Source: Bullera alba (lineage: Eukaryota > Basidiomycota > Tremellomycetes > Tremellales > Bulleraceae). Taken from it: 64,000 nucleotides of DNA. The notes under the pieces are model-generated. The model saw only the letters and a program-made list of their open reading frames with translations. It searched no databases and was not told the DNA's origin. Location of the stretch: NCBI GenBank assembly GCA_001600095.1, contig BCIX01000004.1, positions 1,678,586 to 1,742,585 of the forward strand, given 5' to 3'. How positions within the stretch are numbered: the stretch's first letter is position 1; every line of letters begins with the position of its first letter. Below are positions 11,927 through 27,018 of the stretch, one piece after another. A program made the translations under genes and the position numbers.

Positions 11927-14900
11927 ATGCCGCCAAGGAAGAAGCCCACAAACGTGGTCCGGTCGGGCAATGCTGGAAATTCGACAAAGGCCAAACCGAA
12001 AGATGAACCAGCAGTCGAGGATGGTCCCCCTCGCCCACCGCCCCTCTTTCCTCCAGGGTACAAAACACCTTTGGCGATGTTGAATGAGAAGTGTCAGAAG
12101 GCAGGGTGGGAGCGACCCTCAGTGGACACGGTGAGTCACCTACGGTATTCTTCGGTGAACCGGACTGTCATGTTGTCCACACTGTGGTAACCCGGTGTGG
12201 AGAAGAGCTGATCCTCGCATACGTAGCGGACCAACACAAGTACTGACCCCCCAACGTATACTGGCTCCGTGACGCTGCGTAAACGAGTCAGCAAGAACGT
12301 CTACAACCTGGAAGAAGTCAGGCTGGTCCCTATACCACCGCTCAAAATCGCAACTGCCGCAGAGGCAAAGCACTACCTTGCTACCTATGCCATGTTCCGG
12401 GTGAGTCCCGCTCCGTCATCGCAGAGCGACTCCATGTAGAGCTGAATATGTGTGATCGCAGTTCTGCAACCAACTTCCTATGGCAATGACGCTTCCACCC
12501 TCGATCCGCCCCTACTGGTCTGATCTGACGGCTGAAAAGTCGGCTGCGCCTCCTCATCGGGATTGGGAATGGGCATCGGATCCCTTTGCCGCGAAGAAAG
12601 AGGTGGAGAGTCGGCAGAGTAAGAAGAAGGAGACACAGGAGAACAGGGAGAATGGCACTGCGGGCAGTAGCAGAGGTGGCAGTGGTGCCAATACCCCTCA
12701 TAACGGGGGCAGCGGCACAGGAGGCTCTGGACCCGGTGGAAAGCAATGGGAGAATGCACCGGAGGTCAGGATGACTCCAGGACTGAGAGATCTGGTTGAG
12801 GGGACGGTCAGGAAGGTATGTCTCATCGAGACGGCTCATTGAATGCTGATCCTTCGCACAGATGATGCAGCAGTTCCCGTCTGCTGTGGTCGACGCCGCT
12901 AGGGATACTGGTCAGGCGACTCCTGGAGCTTCAGGCTCAGCCACACCAGCCCTCGACCTGACAACATTGACGACCCAGCTCAACACGCTCGGTTTCCGAC
13001 CCGCCCACGTCTCGTCCGCGCTCAAGGCTTTACAAACGGCCGCAGCTCGCCTCAACTCGTCGTCATCTGCGACCAACGACCCGCTCGTCCTGTCATTGAC
13101 CATTCTGTCGCCTTTGGAAGCGGCCATCGAATGGCTATTACTGCACCTGCCCGAAGACGACCTTCCTCAGCGGTACAGAACGACTGCAAGCTCGTCCGAC
13201 TTTGTGGTGGGGGCGAGCAGACAGGGCGGATTGGTCAAAGGGTGGCTGCAGGACAAATTGGTCAAGCAGGCTGGATTCCCACGGAAAGCCGTGGAGACCA
13301 TACTCGCGACCGACTTGAGCGAGAGCGCAGCGCTCGAGGTGCTGGGGCGGAAGTTGTGCGGATGGCACGAGGAGGATGATGGCTGGGGAGCGGCTGCCGT
13401 TGTCGAGTGGCAGGGCTCTGACGAGGAAAAGGACATCCGGGCAATGTCGCGTGAAGAAGAAATCATGGCCGTCGAAGCTGTTTTGGGAGAACGATATCGA
13501 CAAGTTGGAGCAACGGAACTGGCAATGGATATTCACTTTGAGGGGGACAAGGACGATCTCACCCTACATGTCATGCTGGACGAGTCGTCACCTTACCCAT
13601 CGGTCCAATATCCAGCTCGACCACCGGCATTCTACTTGTCTTCAAAGACGCTGCCCGCTTATATGCGGTTACACCTCCAGGCCTCTCTTCTACGCCAGTT
13701 CCGGGACACTGAGCGAGGGGATCTGCGGTCTATACTGGAGTCGGGGCAGGGCGGAGCGGTGCTGAGTATGGCGGAATACCTTGAGGGGGAACTACCACAA
13801 GTCGTCGCCAATCCACCGGATATCGGTTCAGTGACCGATCACCTCATTCCAAAGCAGGCAGAGGTGTCCACTGCTGCGGTGGTGGAGAGGAAGGCGGTCC
13901 AAAAGACGAAACAGGTCAAGAGGCACAGGGAAGCCACAGAGGCGGATCATACTAGAGCGGTGGAGGGTCAAAAGCGCATGAGGGCCGATGGAAAGTATGC
14001 CGAGATGATGAGAGTGCGGGAGGGTCTGCCCGCCTGGAAGGAGAGGGACAATATCACCAATGCGCTCGAGTCGAGCAGAGTTCTTGTCGTCGTAGGAGAG
14101 GTGAGCGTTTTGTTCTCCTGCGAAGTCGGGACATGAGCTGATCTGCTGGTGACTCAGACTGGTTGTGGTAAAAGGTGCGCAATGTCACGAACGCTATATT
14201 CTCGAGCTTTCGTCATGCTAATGTACGGACCTAGTACGCAATTACCCCAGTTCATCCTCGACCACGAGATTGCCGCAAACAGAGGCGGATCCGCCAATAT
14301 CATCATCACTCAGCCCCGTCGAGTCGCAGCCATGGGCGTCGCCTCGCGGGTCGCACAAGAACGCCTCGAAGACGTCGACAGAGCTTCTGGCACCGTTGGC
14401 TACGCTATCAGGGGTGAGAGGCGAGCCGGCCCAGAAACCAAATTGCTCTTTTGCACCACGGGAGTCGTGTTGAGGCGATTGGGATCCGGCGATCCGGATC
14501 TCCATGGCGTCAGCCACGTCGTGGTGGATGAAGCGCATGAGAGAGGGGTAGACACGGATCTGCTGATTTGCCTGTTGAGGGATTTGCTGCAGCGCAACAA
14601 GAAGATCAAGGTGAGTCGCAAGTAATGTCAACGTAGTGGACGAGCTGGAACGGACAAATTGCTGATCAAGTCTAATTAGGTCATCCTCATGTCTGCAACG
14701 ATCAATGGTGAGTAGCTGCAGTTCGAGGTTTGAAACCAGCTGACGCGCTGGCGTGCAGAGAAGATCTTTATCGGTGAGGAAATCAATAAAGAGAAGCTCA
14801 ATCGCTGATAGCACTTATCAATCAGACTACTTCAACGGATGTCCCAGTCTGACCATACCTGGATTCACGCACCCTGTCACAGATCAGTGCGTCCAAGTAT

Positions 14901-17144
14901 ACCAGACTGTGCGCTGACTCACTCTTGCAGCTACCTAGAAGACGTGATACCGAAGATCCACTTCACCGCTCAACCAGCTCGGTTCGGTGCCCGACAAACT
15001 GAAGAGCAGAAAGCAGCAATCCGGAAAGACCTGGGGAAACTCGATCTGGACCCAAAGTCCCAGCAGACTTTGGAGATACTGTCAGCCTCTGATCAGATCG
15101 ACTACAGCCTCGTAGCCGCCATCGTCAAGCACATTGTCAACAATGCCAAGGACACTTCTGGGGCCGTACTGGTATTCATGCCTGGTGTAATGGAGATCCG
15201 ACAATGTGTCACCGAGCTCCAATCGGCGTCACTCGGCTCAGTAGAAATCATGCCACTTCATGCCAATCTGTCAAGCGCGGAGCAGAAGCGGGTATTCCTG
15301 TCAACGGCTCCAAGGAGGAAGATTGTCGTTGCGACCAATGTGGCCGAAACGTCGGTCACGATTCCGGACGTGGTGTATGTGGTTGACGGGGGACGAGTCA
15401 AGGAGACGCAGTTCGACGCCGAGACAGGCATGCAGAAGCTCGTCGAGGCGTGGACGAGCAGAGCGTCTGGCAGGCAGAGGCGTGGTCGAGCGGGACGTAC
15501 ACAGCCAGGACAGGTAAGTTGATTGACAAAGACTGAGCCGCCTAGGTGGAGCGCTGACGCTGGAATAGTGCTACAAACTCTACACCCGCCGGACGGAGAA
15601 TAACAGCATGCCTCGGTTCCCTGTACCGGAGATGCTGAGGACACCGCTCGAGGCGTTGTTCTTGCAGGTCAAGGCGATGAACGAGGATACCGATGTGAAG
15701 GAGTTCCTGGGCAAGGCCATCGACCCGCCAAAGCTAGACGCAATCGATGCCGCATGGAGGACATTGTTGGACCTGGGGGCGGTAGAGTCAGAGGACTACT
15801 CTAGCAGGCTTACCGCCTTGGGGCGGCATGTGAGTCGGCTTCTCTCTTTCTGACATGGCCAGGGCTGATGCTTGAGCTTGTAGATGTCGATGATTCCCGT
15901 CGATTTGCGCCTGGCAAAGATGCTAGTCCTGGGTACCATCTTCAAGTGTCTAGACCCCAGTGAGCTAGAAAGTCCGGAAAGTTGAGCCCCGCTGATCAAA
16001 CTCAGTCTTGACTATTGCCGCTTTGCTCTCGTCAAAGCCACTCTTCACCTCGCCAATGGATAAACGAGATGAAAGCAAGAAGTGAGTTTCGTCACTTTCG
16101 CCTCACGTTCGGCATAGCTCATACGCCTCACTAGGGCTCGAGAGTCATTCGCGACCGCCAGATCGGACCTGTTGACCGATGTCAAAGCCTACGACTCTGC
16201 AATTGCCATCCGAGGCAAGGGCGGTGCTCACAGTGCCATACGGGCATTCTGCGAACAGGTCAGTCCTCCACATTGCTTCAAAGTTTCCAGATAGCAGGGT
16301 GGGAGAGGCTGACGAGTCGTTCCCAGAACTTCATCAGTCAAACGACTTTACGAGACATCACCACCCTTCGAGGCGATTTCATCTCTGCCCTCTCGTCGAT
16401 CGGATTCGTCGGGACGTCGAGCGAAGTCAAGGCTTTATCGGTGAATGCCTCGAATGACAACTTGGTCAAAGCAATCATCGTTGGGGGGCTTTACCCACGG
16501 ATCGCTAGGATATCAATGCCGAAAGCTCAGTTCGAGCGATTGCAACAAGGTGCCGTGCAGAAGGACGTGAGTCCTATACTCCATCGAGCTAATAATTGAC
16601 ATCGCTGACGACTCGTTAGCACGAGGCGAGAGAAGTGAAGATGTTTGATCAGGCGGGCAGAGTGTTCATCCACCCTTCATCGATCCTCTTCGCCGAAAGC
16701 GGTTTCAAAAGCGGATACCTGGCCTACTTTTCCAAAGCCGAGACCTCCAAGGTCTTCCTCAGGGATGCCACAGAGGTAAGCCAGGTTCTCCAACCACCGC
16801 AAGAGAGCTGATGGGCGGTATAGGTTCCCCTGTATGGTCTCCTGCTGTTCGGAGGGCCAATCACGATAAATCACTGGGTGGGCGGTATCATGTTGGGCAA
16901 AGACGGTCATGTGAAGATGAGAGCGGCGACCCGGATCGGAGTGCTGTGTTCCCAACTGAGGTGAGTCCGCATGCCTTCCACATCAGTGTCGAAGACGGGC
17001 ATGGCTTACAATGGTATTAGGCGACTACTGGACGCACAGCTCTCAGACCAGATAGAATCCCCTCACGCGGCTGATCTGACCGGTCATGAGGATGTGGTGA
17101 ATGCCATGATGGCGCTGTTGGCCAGGGACGGGTTGAGTCAGTAG
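11927..17144 (+). CDS. DEAH-box RNA helicase, DHX29/DHX57 (yeast YLR419W) type
   Basis: Starts at ATG 11927 (MPPRKKPTNVV) and ends at TAG 17142-17144, with more than a dozen exons; the longest is 12862-14100. Order of regions: basic N-terminus; FPPGYKTPLAMLNEKCQKAG typical of this subfamily; a UBA/RWD-like stretch (about 13250-13800); helicase core. Motifs: GETGCGKST (Walker A, split over three exons), TQPRRVAA (Ia), VDEAHERGVDTD (DEAH box), MSATIN (III), ATNVAETSVTIP (V), GRQRRGRAGRTQPG (VI). The helicase-associated (ratchet) and OB-fold regions follow (RFPVPEMLRTPLE; GLYPRIARI). Such enzymes use ATP to unwind RNA or remodel RNPs; DHX29 relatives act on structured leaders in translation initiation. 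The exact substrate here is inference. A 17-nt exon (14158-14174) encodes most of the P-loop. Confidence 0.93.
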
Positions 17145-17387
17145 AGGGGGAGAAAACAGCTCATGTATCTTCTGTCGACTCCCATCTAGTTCATCACATC
17201 GACTACCGTGTCTTGTGCCTCACAGACATCCATTTCAGCATATGCATAGCAATCTCACTGAACCTCGCCCATCCTACCATTACAATACAAACCGCCGATG
17301 AGGGCAAAAGATCACACTGCACTCCTACTCTTCGGACCAATCCCGTATCACGCTCTATGCTACTGACAGCTCGAACCGGCAACGCCA

Positions 17388-20256
<2,869 letters not shown>

Positions 20257-22220
20257 CTTCACAGAAGCTTAGCTAGGCGATTTGTTGATTTGTGTGAGAT
20301 CGATGGTCCTCTTGTGTGCCAGCCGTGGTTGCTGAAAGGGTCAGCGAGGTAGGGTGCTCGATCTCGGTGGAGTAGCTGATCAGACACGATATGATGTGAC
20401 GAGGCAGACAGAGAGAGATGTCATGTCCGCCCGCCCGGCCCCCCCTCGACGCGCCTCGCTTTTTCGCGTTTGGACGCGAACATTGGAAGCGGGATCAAAA
20501 ATTGCTGAGAGTTCCGTCGGAAACGAGTTCAACTCGAGTGAGCCGAGGAGGTGGCCGAGGAGGTCGACTTAACCCGAGCTCTTGTTGTTGACTTCACACT
20601 CCAGCCATGCCTCCTCCACGCCCTCTACTCCTCGTCTGTCTACACGTCGACATCTAATCGTCTCTGACTGTCTGATGGCCGATATAGCCTACATCTCCGA
20701 ACGTCCTACGTCAACTCGCCTTGCACGTTTGCCTCGCCTTTCCGGGATGGTCGCCGATCAAGTTTTTTCGGTTTTGACTTTTTGACGAGGTATTTTACCT
20801 CCCCCTAGTGTGTCAAAGGGGGGGGTCCTTTGGGTCCACTCCCGCAACGCCTCCTCCGCCGGGCGCTGGAATCAATGCAGATCCAAGCGCAGAGCTAAAA
20901 CCTATTGATTGTTTTGATGGTGATGGTCGCGAGGTGACACGTCGCACGTCGCTCAAGTCACAGCCGGAAACTGACGAGGGGGTAAGAGGGCGGGGAGCGT
21001 ATCGACACTCTCGGTCCAAGATCCGTCGAGCTCGCCCCTTTTGATGGCGTACAGGCCGCAATTTCCAAAACGCAAGGGGGGAAATGCGGGTTCTTAATGC
21101 CGAGGGGCGGAGCGGCGAGGGGTAGGACCGAGCGTTGAAGTCGTCGTCGCTCGGGCAGAGCCCCACAGTGACACAATCAAGAGCCGAAATACATTCCAAC
21201 CCGGCAACATTCATGTCCCGTACTCCTAGCTAATCAAGATCGCTACATCAAACTTATACCCAGTCTCAACTCGCTCTTTTCAAGACCTGTCCCCCTCTCT
21301 TGTCTCTCCACTCACTATGCTCTGCTCACCATCACCTACTGCACAAACAACAAGACCAGTACCGTACCAATTGACTCTGGTGGCAACGTCAGCCATAGCC
21401 TTTGTCTTTCGTCGCCCCTCGATCACACGCCTCACTCTGGCCTCCTAGCATCGTGAGTGAAAGCCTTGAGCCACTATCATCTCTCCCTCTCACCATATGC
21501 TATCTCTGTGCTATGCCGCACAGCCATGACACACTTCGCATCGCTATCGGGCAGAATCGCTAATCGCACCGCACTCGTAGGTGTATCAGCTCCAACACTC
21601 CTCCTTTCACAGACTACCCCTCACTGTCAACACCCACCGTCTCGACTGTCTTGTCACACCTGAAAGGGTGAACTGTGGAGACGTTCTTGTCTTTCGCTTG
21701 AGTCTCACGTCACGTCGATCACTGTACACCTTGGCCTTCGACAACGCGGATCTTGGTCCATCTTGTGAGTGAGCAAGAGCAGAGCTCGAGTCGAGATGTG
21801 TCACCCCCTTTGTCCACCATATCCCACACCTTCCTTTGTCTCATGGCCAGTGGTGATCAGCCTTGCCTACCGGCTATCAAGGGTTTGACAGCGATCACCG
21901 GGGTGTCAGGAGGTGGCAGAAAACACGGGTCAGAACATGACGATCTTGATCGAGGGGTTGCAACCTCAGGAAGAGTCTTATGCGCTTCGCCTCTTCTTCA
22001 CATCTTGTTTTTCTTCTCAACGTCTAGATTCCTCCATCTTGTCTGCTTCTGGAACCATTTTGACAGAGCTACCACTAACTCAGACCCTATCTAGCTTCGT
22101 AATCTTCGTTCGAGCGGACCTCACTTACCTACTCCCACTCGAGTCGCTCATCTCCCGTATAATCTCAGCGAAGGCCTCATTGTCCGGCAACTCATCCACC
22201 GCTGATCTCGTCACCTTTGT
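20257..22220. other. Long divergent intergenic region (MCM5 / HSF-type gene)
   Basis: Almost 2 kb between two divergent start codons. The MCM5-proximal part has ACGCG-type motifs (20448-20479) and a G8 run near 20820. The HSF-proximal 900 bp is pyrimidine-rich with several ATGs, as expected of a long regulated leader. No frame has family character. Confidence 0.5.
20448..20479. promoter_or_regulatory. MCB/SCB-like cell-cycle motifs upstream of MCM5
   Basis: About 190 bp upstream of the MCM5 ATG lie ACGCG (20448-20452), CTTTTTTCGCG-like sequence and a perfect inverted repeat TTCGCG-N6-CGCGAA (20462-20479). ACGCG and CGCGAA are cores of MBF/SBF sites that drive G1/S genes in fungi. Function is inferred from motif and position only. 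Confidence 0.45.
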
Positions 22221-24760
22221 ATGACTCCCGAGGGACCTAACGACACCGAGCACATGGACAACTCTCATCCACTCCTACCAGGTCCACGTCCACCAACAGA
22301 CTTTGCCCTACCAGCATCGTTCCCTCCCGCGCCAAGAAGGTGGTCTGGTCAAATGCCAATGTCGCAATCACGAGGAGGGGGAGGATACATCTCACCAGAT
22401 CCCTCCCCAACAGAAGAAGCATTCCTCCCTCCCGCCCGCAGAATGGGCTACGTCCTACCCCGATCGGAATACTTCTTGCACGGCCAGGATCCCAATCGAC
22501 GAGTCAGTACCGATGAGCGAATGATGGCAAGAAGTCACCCGGGCGTCGCACCACAACGTCCCGGATCAATGGAGGTCGATCCATACTACTACCCTGCGGT
22601 GCCGAAACAGATGGGTGAAGCTCAACCGATGGTCAAGTCGAGAAGAGCGTCAAAGAAGATGGATGGGAAACAGCCAACATTCCTAACAAAGCTGTATCAG
22701 TGAGTATCACCCTCCTTCAGACACTGCGATCGAGTCGTCGCTGACGATACTCAGGATTCTGTAAGTGAAGACGATTCACTCGACGAAACTCATCTGCTGA
22801 CCTCTCCTCCTTAGTGAACAGCCGGAGTACCACCATGTAAGCTGTTCGACTTATCTCAGACCCGAGCTTGACTGACTCTCCCAGATTATCCGCTGGGACG
22901 ATGCGGGCGAAGTCATCGTCATTGAGAAACCAGACGAGCTGGCCGACAAGGTCTTGCCTCTGGTGTATCGGCAATCGAGATTCGCGAGCTTCTCTCGTCA
23001 GCTCAATGTGAGTGAGCTCTTTCTACCCTTTAGCGCAGCTGACACCGGTCTAGATCTACGGATTCATGCGCAAGGTCAGCTTGAGACACGTCGACAGGGA
23101 GATCTGCGATCCCGACGCGAGCACCTGGTGTAAGTGGCCTCAGGATCATGTCCTACCTCTTTTTATACACACACACTGACTCGTTCTCGTATAGCTCATC
23201 CTTTCCTCCGTCGAGACTCACCCGCAGCTGAGATACAAGGCTTCAAACGAAGAGTACCGCCAAGAGTATCTCAATCAGCTCGACGAAGGTCCTCCGTTGC
23301 CACTATCGCCTATCGCGATGACAACCACAGCCTCGGCTTATCGCCCACTTCCTCCGAGGGGAGCTATCAGTCTTCACCCGACGCCTATCAGCACCATCTA
23401 TTGACCGACGTGGTAGAAGACAAGCCAGCGGTGTTCAACAACTATCACCGCAACGCACCTCGCTTCTCCAACTCTCTCGGCAATGGTAACCTCAGCGGGG
23501 TGGACAGTCACAGTGGTTCGTCGCCCGAGTCAGGTGCGGATTACGAGACTTGGCGAGCACCACCATTCCCCTTCCCTCCTCTCGATCATGGTGGCCTGAA
23601 TCATGGCAGCTTGGGTCACTACCAACACCGCCCCGAGCTGGCTTTCGACCTCACCCCCATGCCGAGACCATTACCGGTGATATCCAGGAATCAGCCCACA
23701 GTACCCAGTCAGAGTCAACCCCCACCGCCCAACAACCAGCAGCCCCGAGGATCGTCCTTCTTATCCTCCAACGCAGCTGCTCTGGCCAACCCGAGAGAGA
23801 GTGTTTCGGGAGCATCACTCGTTCCATCCTCTGCCCCGGCTCACATCGCCGGGTTCCCATCAAACAACTCGCGTATCGCCCAGGGACATATCCGTACTCG
23901 ATCAGTACAAGGTGAACCTCCCTCTGCGACCATGTTCTCCCCTACGACACCTATGGGACATCCCAATTGGATGTCGACACAGCCTCCACTTTACGTCGAG
24001 CCTCAGTTGATCGACCCAGCTGCGAGGGGAATGTCCACCCCCGACTTACGACCCCAACGACTCTAGTACCTGGAGCAGAAGAGGTTATACCGATCTCAAC
24101 ACTGGTGCATACGTCGATCCGCCAGCCAACAGGGTCCCCGTTGTTCCCATCCATCCCAATGACATGGCTGGGAATGGGTCAAACTTCATGCCAAACTCTC
24201 TCCCTGGTGGTTTCGCCGGTGGCTACGTCTCGCCAACGAGTCAAGGTCCCCCTTCGGCCGCTTTGTACCAGCAAACCCAGGCGAACCAGCACTCGCAAAT
24301 CCAACACCCTCACTCCTTCCAGCAGCCTCAGCATCAGCCTCCACCCCAGCAGGGATACTACGCGCAACAACCCCAGGCCATCGCCGCACCAGCTACCGTC
24401 TCTCCAGGGATTTATCAATCTGGTTTCGCCCTACCTACATACAAATCAGCCTATGCGCCATCAACACCGAGAGCCGTGCCTTCTAGGCAGGAACGTCGGG
24501 GATCCATCACCTCGAGCCCATACTCGCCTAGGTCAAAGTCGAACCGCTTGCCGTCATTGGGACCACTGAGGGGGATCGGGGGCATAAGCAATGATCGAGG
24601 GAGGGAGGATGAAGGTGCTCAGGCGGGTCACGGGCACAGTGTGGCAGATGAGGATCCTGCTTTGCCTAGTGCAGGGCTGGGAGGATTCCACAGAGGTCCC
24701 TTCGATCTCGACAACGTCTTGCCCCATCACGGCGGTATGGCCATGGCAGAGGGGGATTAG
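22221..24760 (+). CDS. HSF-type DNA-binding transcription factor, apparent frame break
   Basis: Starts at ATG 22221. Exons 22221-22699, 22755-22760 (6 nt), 22815-22836 (22 nt), 22885-23007, 23054-23129 and 23195 onward restore an HSF-type winged helix at about residues 153-250: FLTKLYQILEQPEYHHIIRW, VLPLVYRQSRFASFSRQLNI, YGFMRKVSLRHVD, WSHPFLRRDS, GFKRRVPPR. The remainder is Ser/Pro/Gln/His-rich, as in Sfl1/Mga1-like regulators. In the last exon the frame meets TAG at 24064-24066, but the +1 frame from about 24043 stays open to TAG 24758-24760 and continues the same kind of sequence (YDPNDSSTWSRRGY; QQPQHQPPPQQGYYAQQ). Skipping one C of the C5 run at 24038-24042 joins the frames. I therefore give the end as 24760. 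Whether this is an assembly error, an allele or a real truncation is open. Confidence 0.85.
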
Positions 24761-25318
24761 GATTGAATCAGAGGGGAGATGGTCGACAGTTGGAGAGAGG
24801 AGGATGATGATGACGGGATCTATTCACAAGTTTGGATCGAGAAGTGAGGTGGTGGGAGATCTGAGCGCTCGACCTGGAGCGACTTTGCGACTCTGTGACG
24901 TGTCTCACGCTGCGATTGATTTGTGAGCCTTTTCGTTTTGTACTTTGCTTGACACCCTTTTGCTTCAGTCGTCTTATAGTCTATGCCAAATATATGAGCC
25001 GTCGTCTGCGATATGGTCTTGAGGACACAATCGCTGTCAATCGCTGTCAGGGGCACAGTACTCAGCTGGTCAGTCTAGACGACAAGACTGATCGCGACCA
25101 TGGCCGTCACTGCGTGAGCTGGCTGGACCTGAAACCTTCGGCGATCGCCGTGAAACGCCGTAGAATGACGAAACGTCGATCCACCATCTGCCGCTGCAAA
25201 GGGTCAAAGACTGCCAGTGCCCAACGATGTGCCCAACAAGGTGCCCGATGTTGTTGACATTCCCCATATAACCTTCTTCCAGTGTCCGCTCGTAGACTCC
25301 CTTGAGAGCCAACTCGCT
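24761..25318. other. Intergenic between HSF-type gene and PPM1
   Basis: 558 bp between two genes on the same strand; contains the 3' untranslated region of the first and the promoter of the second. Nothing else identified. Confidence 0.5.
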
Positions 25319-27018
25319 ATGCTGCCCCCTCGTCCTCGTACTTCTGTCGACCCGGACGACGCCATCCGAGCCACAGACGACGACGCCGCTGCGTCCAGGT
25401 TGTAAGTGCTATCAATCTCGCCGTAGCTGGTACTGGGATTGACTTCCGCTTGAGATCCGCCATCAACCTTGGGTACTTGGACGACCCATACACATCCCTT
25501 CTATATCGACCTCGCGCGTCTTTGACAGATAGTGGAGCTGGGAGCGGCAATGGGAACGGAGGAGCAGGCCCTTCGACATCGGCGGCGGCGGCGAGGAAAC
25601 CCCCTTTGATCAATGTCGGGACGTACCTCCGAACCCGGGGTATAGACCATTTAGTCGATCAGTTTCTGGAAGCCGCGGGAGAGGAAGGTGGTCAGATCGT
25701 CAGTCTGGGCGCGGGGAGCGATAGCAGGTTTTGGAAGTTGAGGGTGAGTGCCTCAATCAAGCTATCGGTCGCTGTGGACTGTAAGAGGATGATGAAAGGG
25801 GCGGAAGGGATCTGGCGTGCCAAGGAAAATCCGCTATCGAAGGAGAAGGAGGTGTGCTCAGTGAGAAGCGGAGGAGATCGCGAAGGCAGAATGTGTACCT
25901 CTCATCTCCCTAGACGAGCCTCTTACGCCTGCATCCGAGGCGCTAAGCTGACTATTCACCCAGAGCCATGCCCGGTCGAATCGTATACGCAAGTACATCG
26001 AAATCGACTTTCCACACGTTACCTCGCTCAAAGCCCAGCGGATCGCTAGATCGCCAAAGCTTTCAAAGCTACTCTCTACACATTCCGACATTCTGCCTAC
26101 CATCAGGGCGGAAGCGCGCTCGGAGATGGCACCACCCTCAGGCCCAAGCATACCGCCCAAGCCATACTCTATAGGCAAAGGGGGGACCTCGCTCCTATCC
26201 CCGACATACTCTCTGATCCCCTTGGACCTCCGCGCATCGCCTGCCGCGCAGCTTGAAGATGAGATCCTGCCTCTTCTGGACCCAAACCTACCGACGCTTT
26301 TTCTGGCGGAATGTGTGTTCTGCTACATGTCACCAAAGCTCAGCGAGGAGGTTGTTCAATGGTTCGGCAAGACCTTCGACGGGGTGGTGGGCGTAGTGTA
26401 TGAGATGTGCGGATTGAAGTGAGTCCTATCGATGGACTACGTATAGCTGTGAAGCACAAAGCAGTGCTTGAGCTGACCCGTCTCTAGCGATACTTTTGGT
26501 CAAGTCATGAAGCGGAATCTCGCGGTGCGTTTGGAATTATCTGCAATGACTTCTAGCTCTCGTACTGATTAGCCGCAGTCACGTCAATTGTCGTTACCCG
26601 GATCAGAACCATTCGCCAGCCCAGCCGACCAGGCCCAGCGATTCTTGGTGGATTCGCTGGGCGAGGGGAAGTTTACCCGTTCTGGAGCCAAGAATCTGTG
26701 GGAAGTCAGGCAGGGTGTGATACCTCCAGAAGAGCTTCGCCGGTGAGTCAATCATCCTGATGTCGCCCAATCTCTCATCGAGTCAGCAAGTTCTCTCCGC
26801 CACATACCCTCGATCACTAAGACGCCCAACACTCTCCATCCCCGTTTCTCATGATCCGAGTCATGCTATGCCCAGAGCAGCCGTACTGACCGTGGCGTAG
26901 GATAGCGCAACTGGAGTTTCTGGACGAAGTGGAGGAACTCAAGTTGGTCCTGGAGCACTATTGCATAGCGTGGGGCAGTAAGGGACCTGGGTTGGAGGGT
27001 GTGGGACTGGGAATATGA
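25319..27018 (+). CDS. PPM1: Leucine carboxyl methyltransferase 1 (PP2A C-subunit methylation)
   Basis: Starts at ATG 25319 (MLPPRPRTSVDPDDAIRATD). Exon 2 holds NLGYLDDPYTSLLY and the SAM-binding motif VSLGAGSDSRFWKL. A 220-nt intron (25744-25963, GTGAGT to CCCAG) follows, then SHARSNRIRKYIEIDFPHVT. Downstream: LIPLDLR, LPTLFLAECVFCYMSP, GVVYEMCGLNDTFGQVM, SGAKNLWEVRQGVIPPEELR and LVLEHYCIAWGSKG, ending at TGA 27016-27018. These are the landmarks of the Ppm1/LCMT1 family. It methylates the C-terminal leucine of the PP2A catalytic subunit in the cytosol and so governs B-subunit assembly. A Gly/Asn/Ala-rich linker precedes the SAM domain. Length (about 420 residues) is somewhat above the yeast enzyme because of linkers. 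Confidence 0.93.

Noticed and set aside
23905..24019. Intron to explain the HSF frame break
   Set aside because: The obvious GTGAAC donor with the CCCAG acceptor gives 108 nt, which does not change the frame; only a poor GTACAA donor gives the right length and it would remove good coding sequence.
24067..24760. Separate gene beginning at ATG 24164
   Set aside because: The open frame extends upstream of that ATG to about 24044 with the same composition and abuts the HSF frame, so it is better read as the HSF C-terminus.
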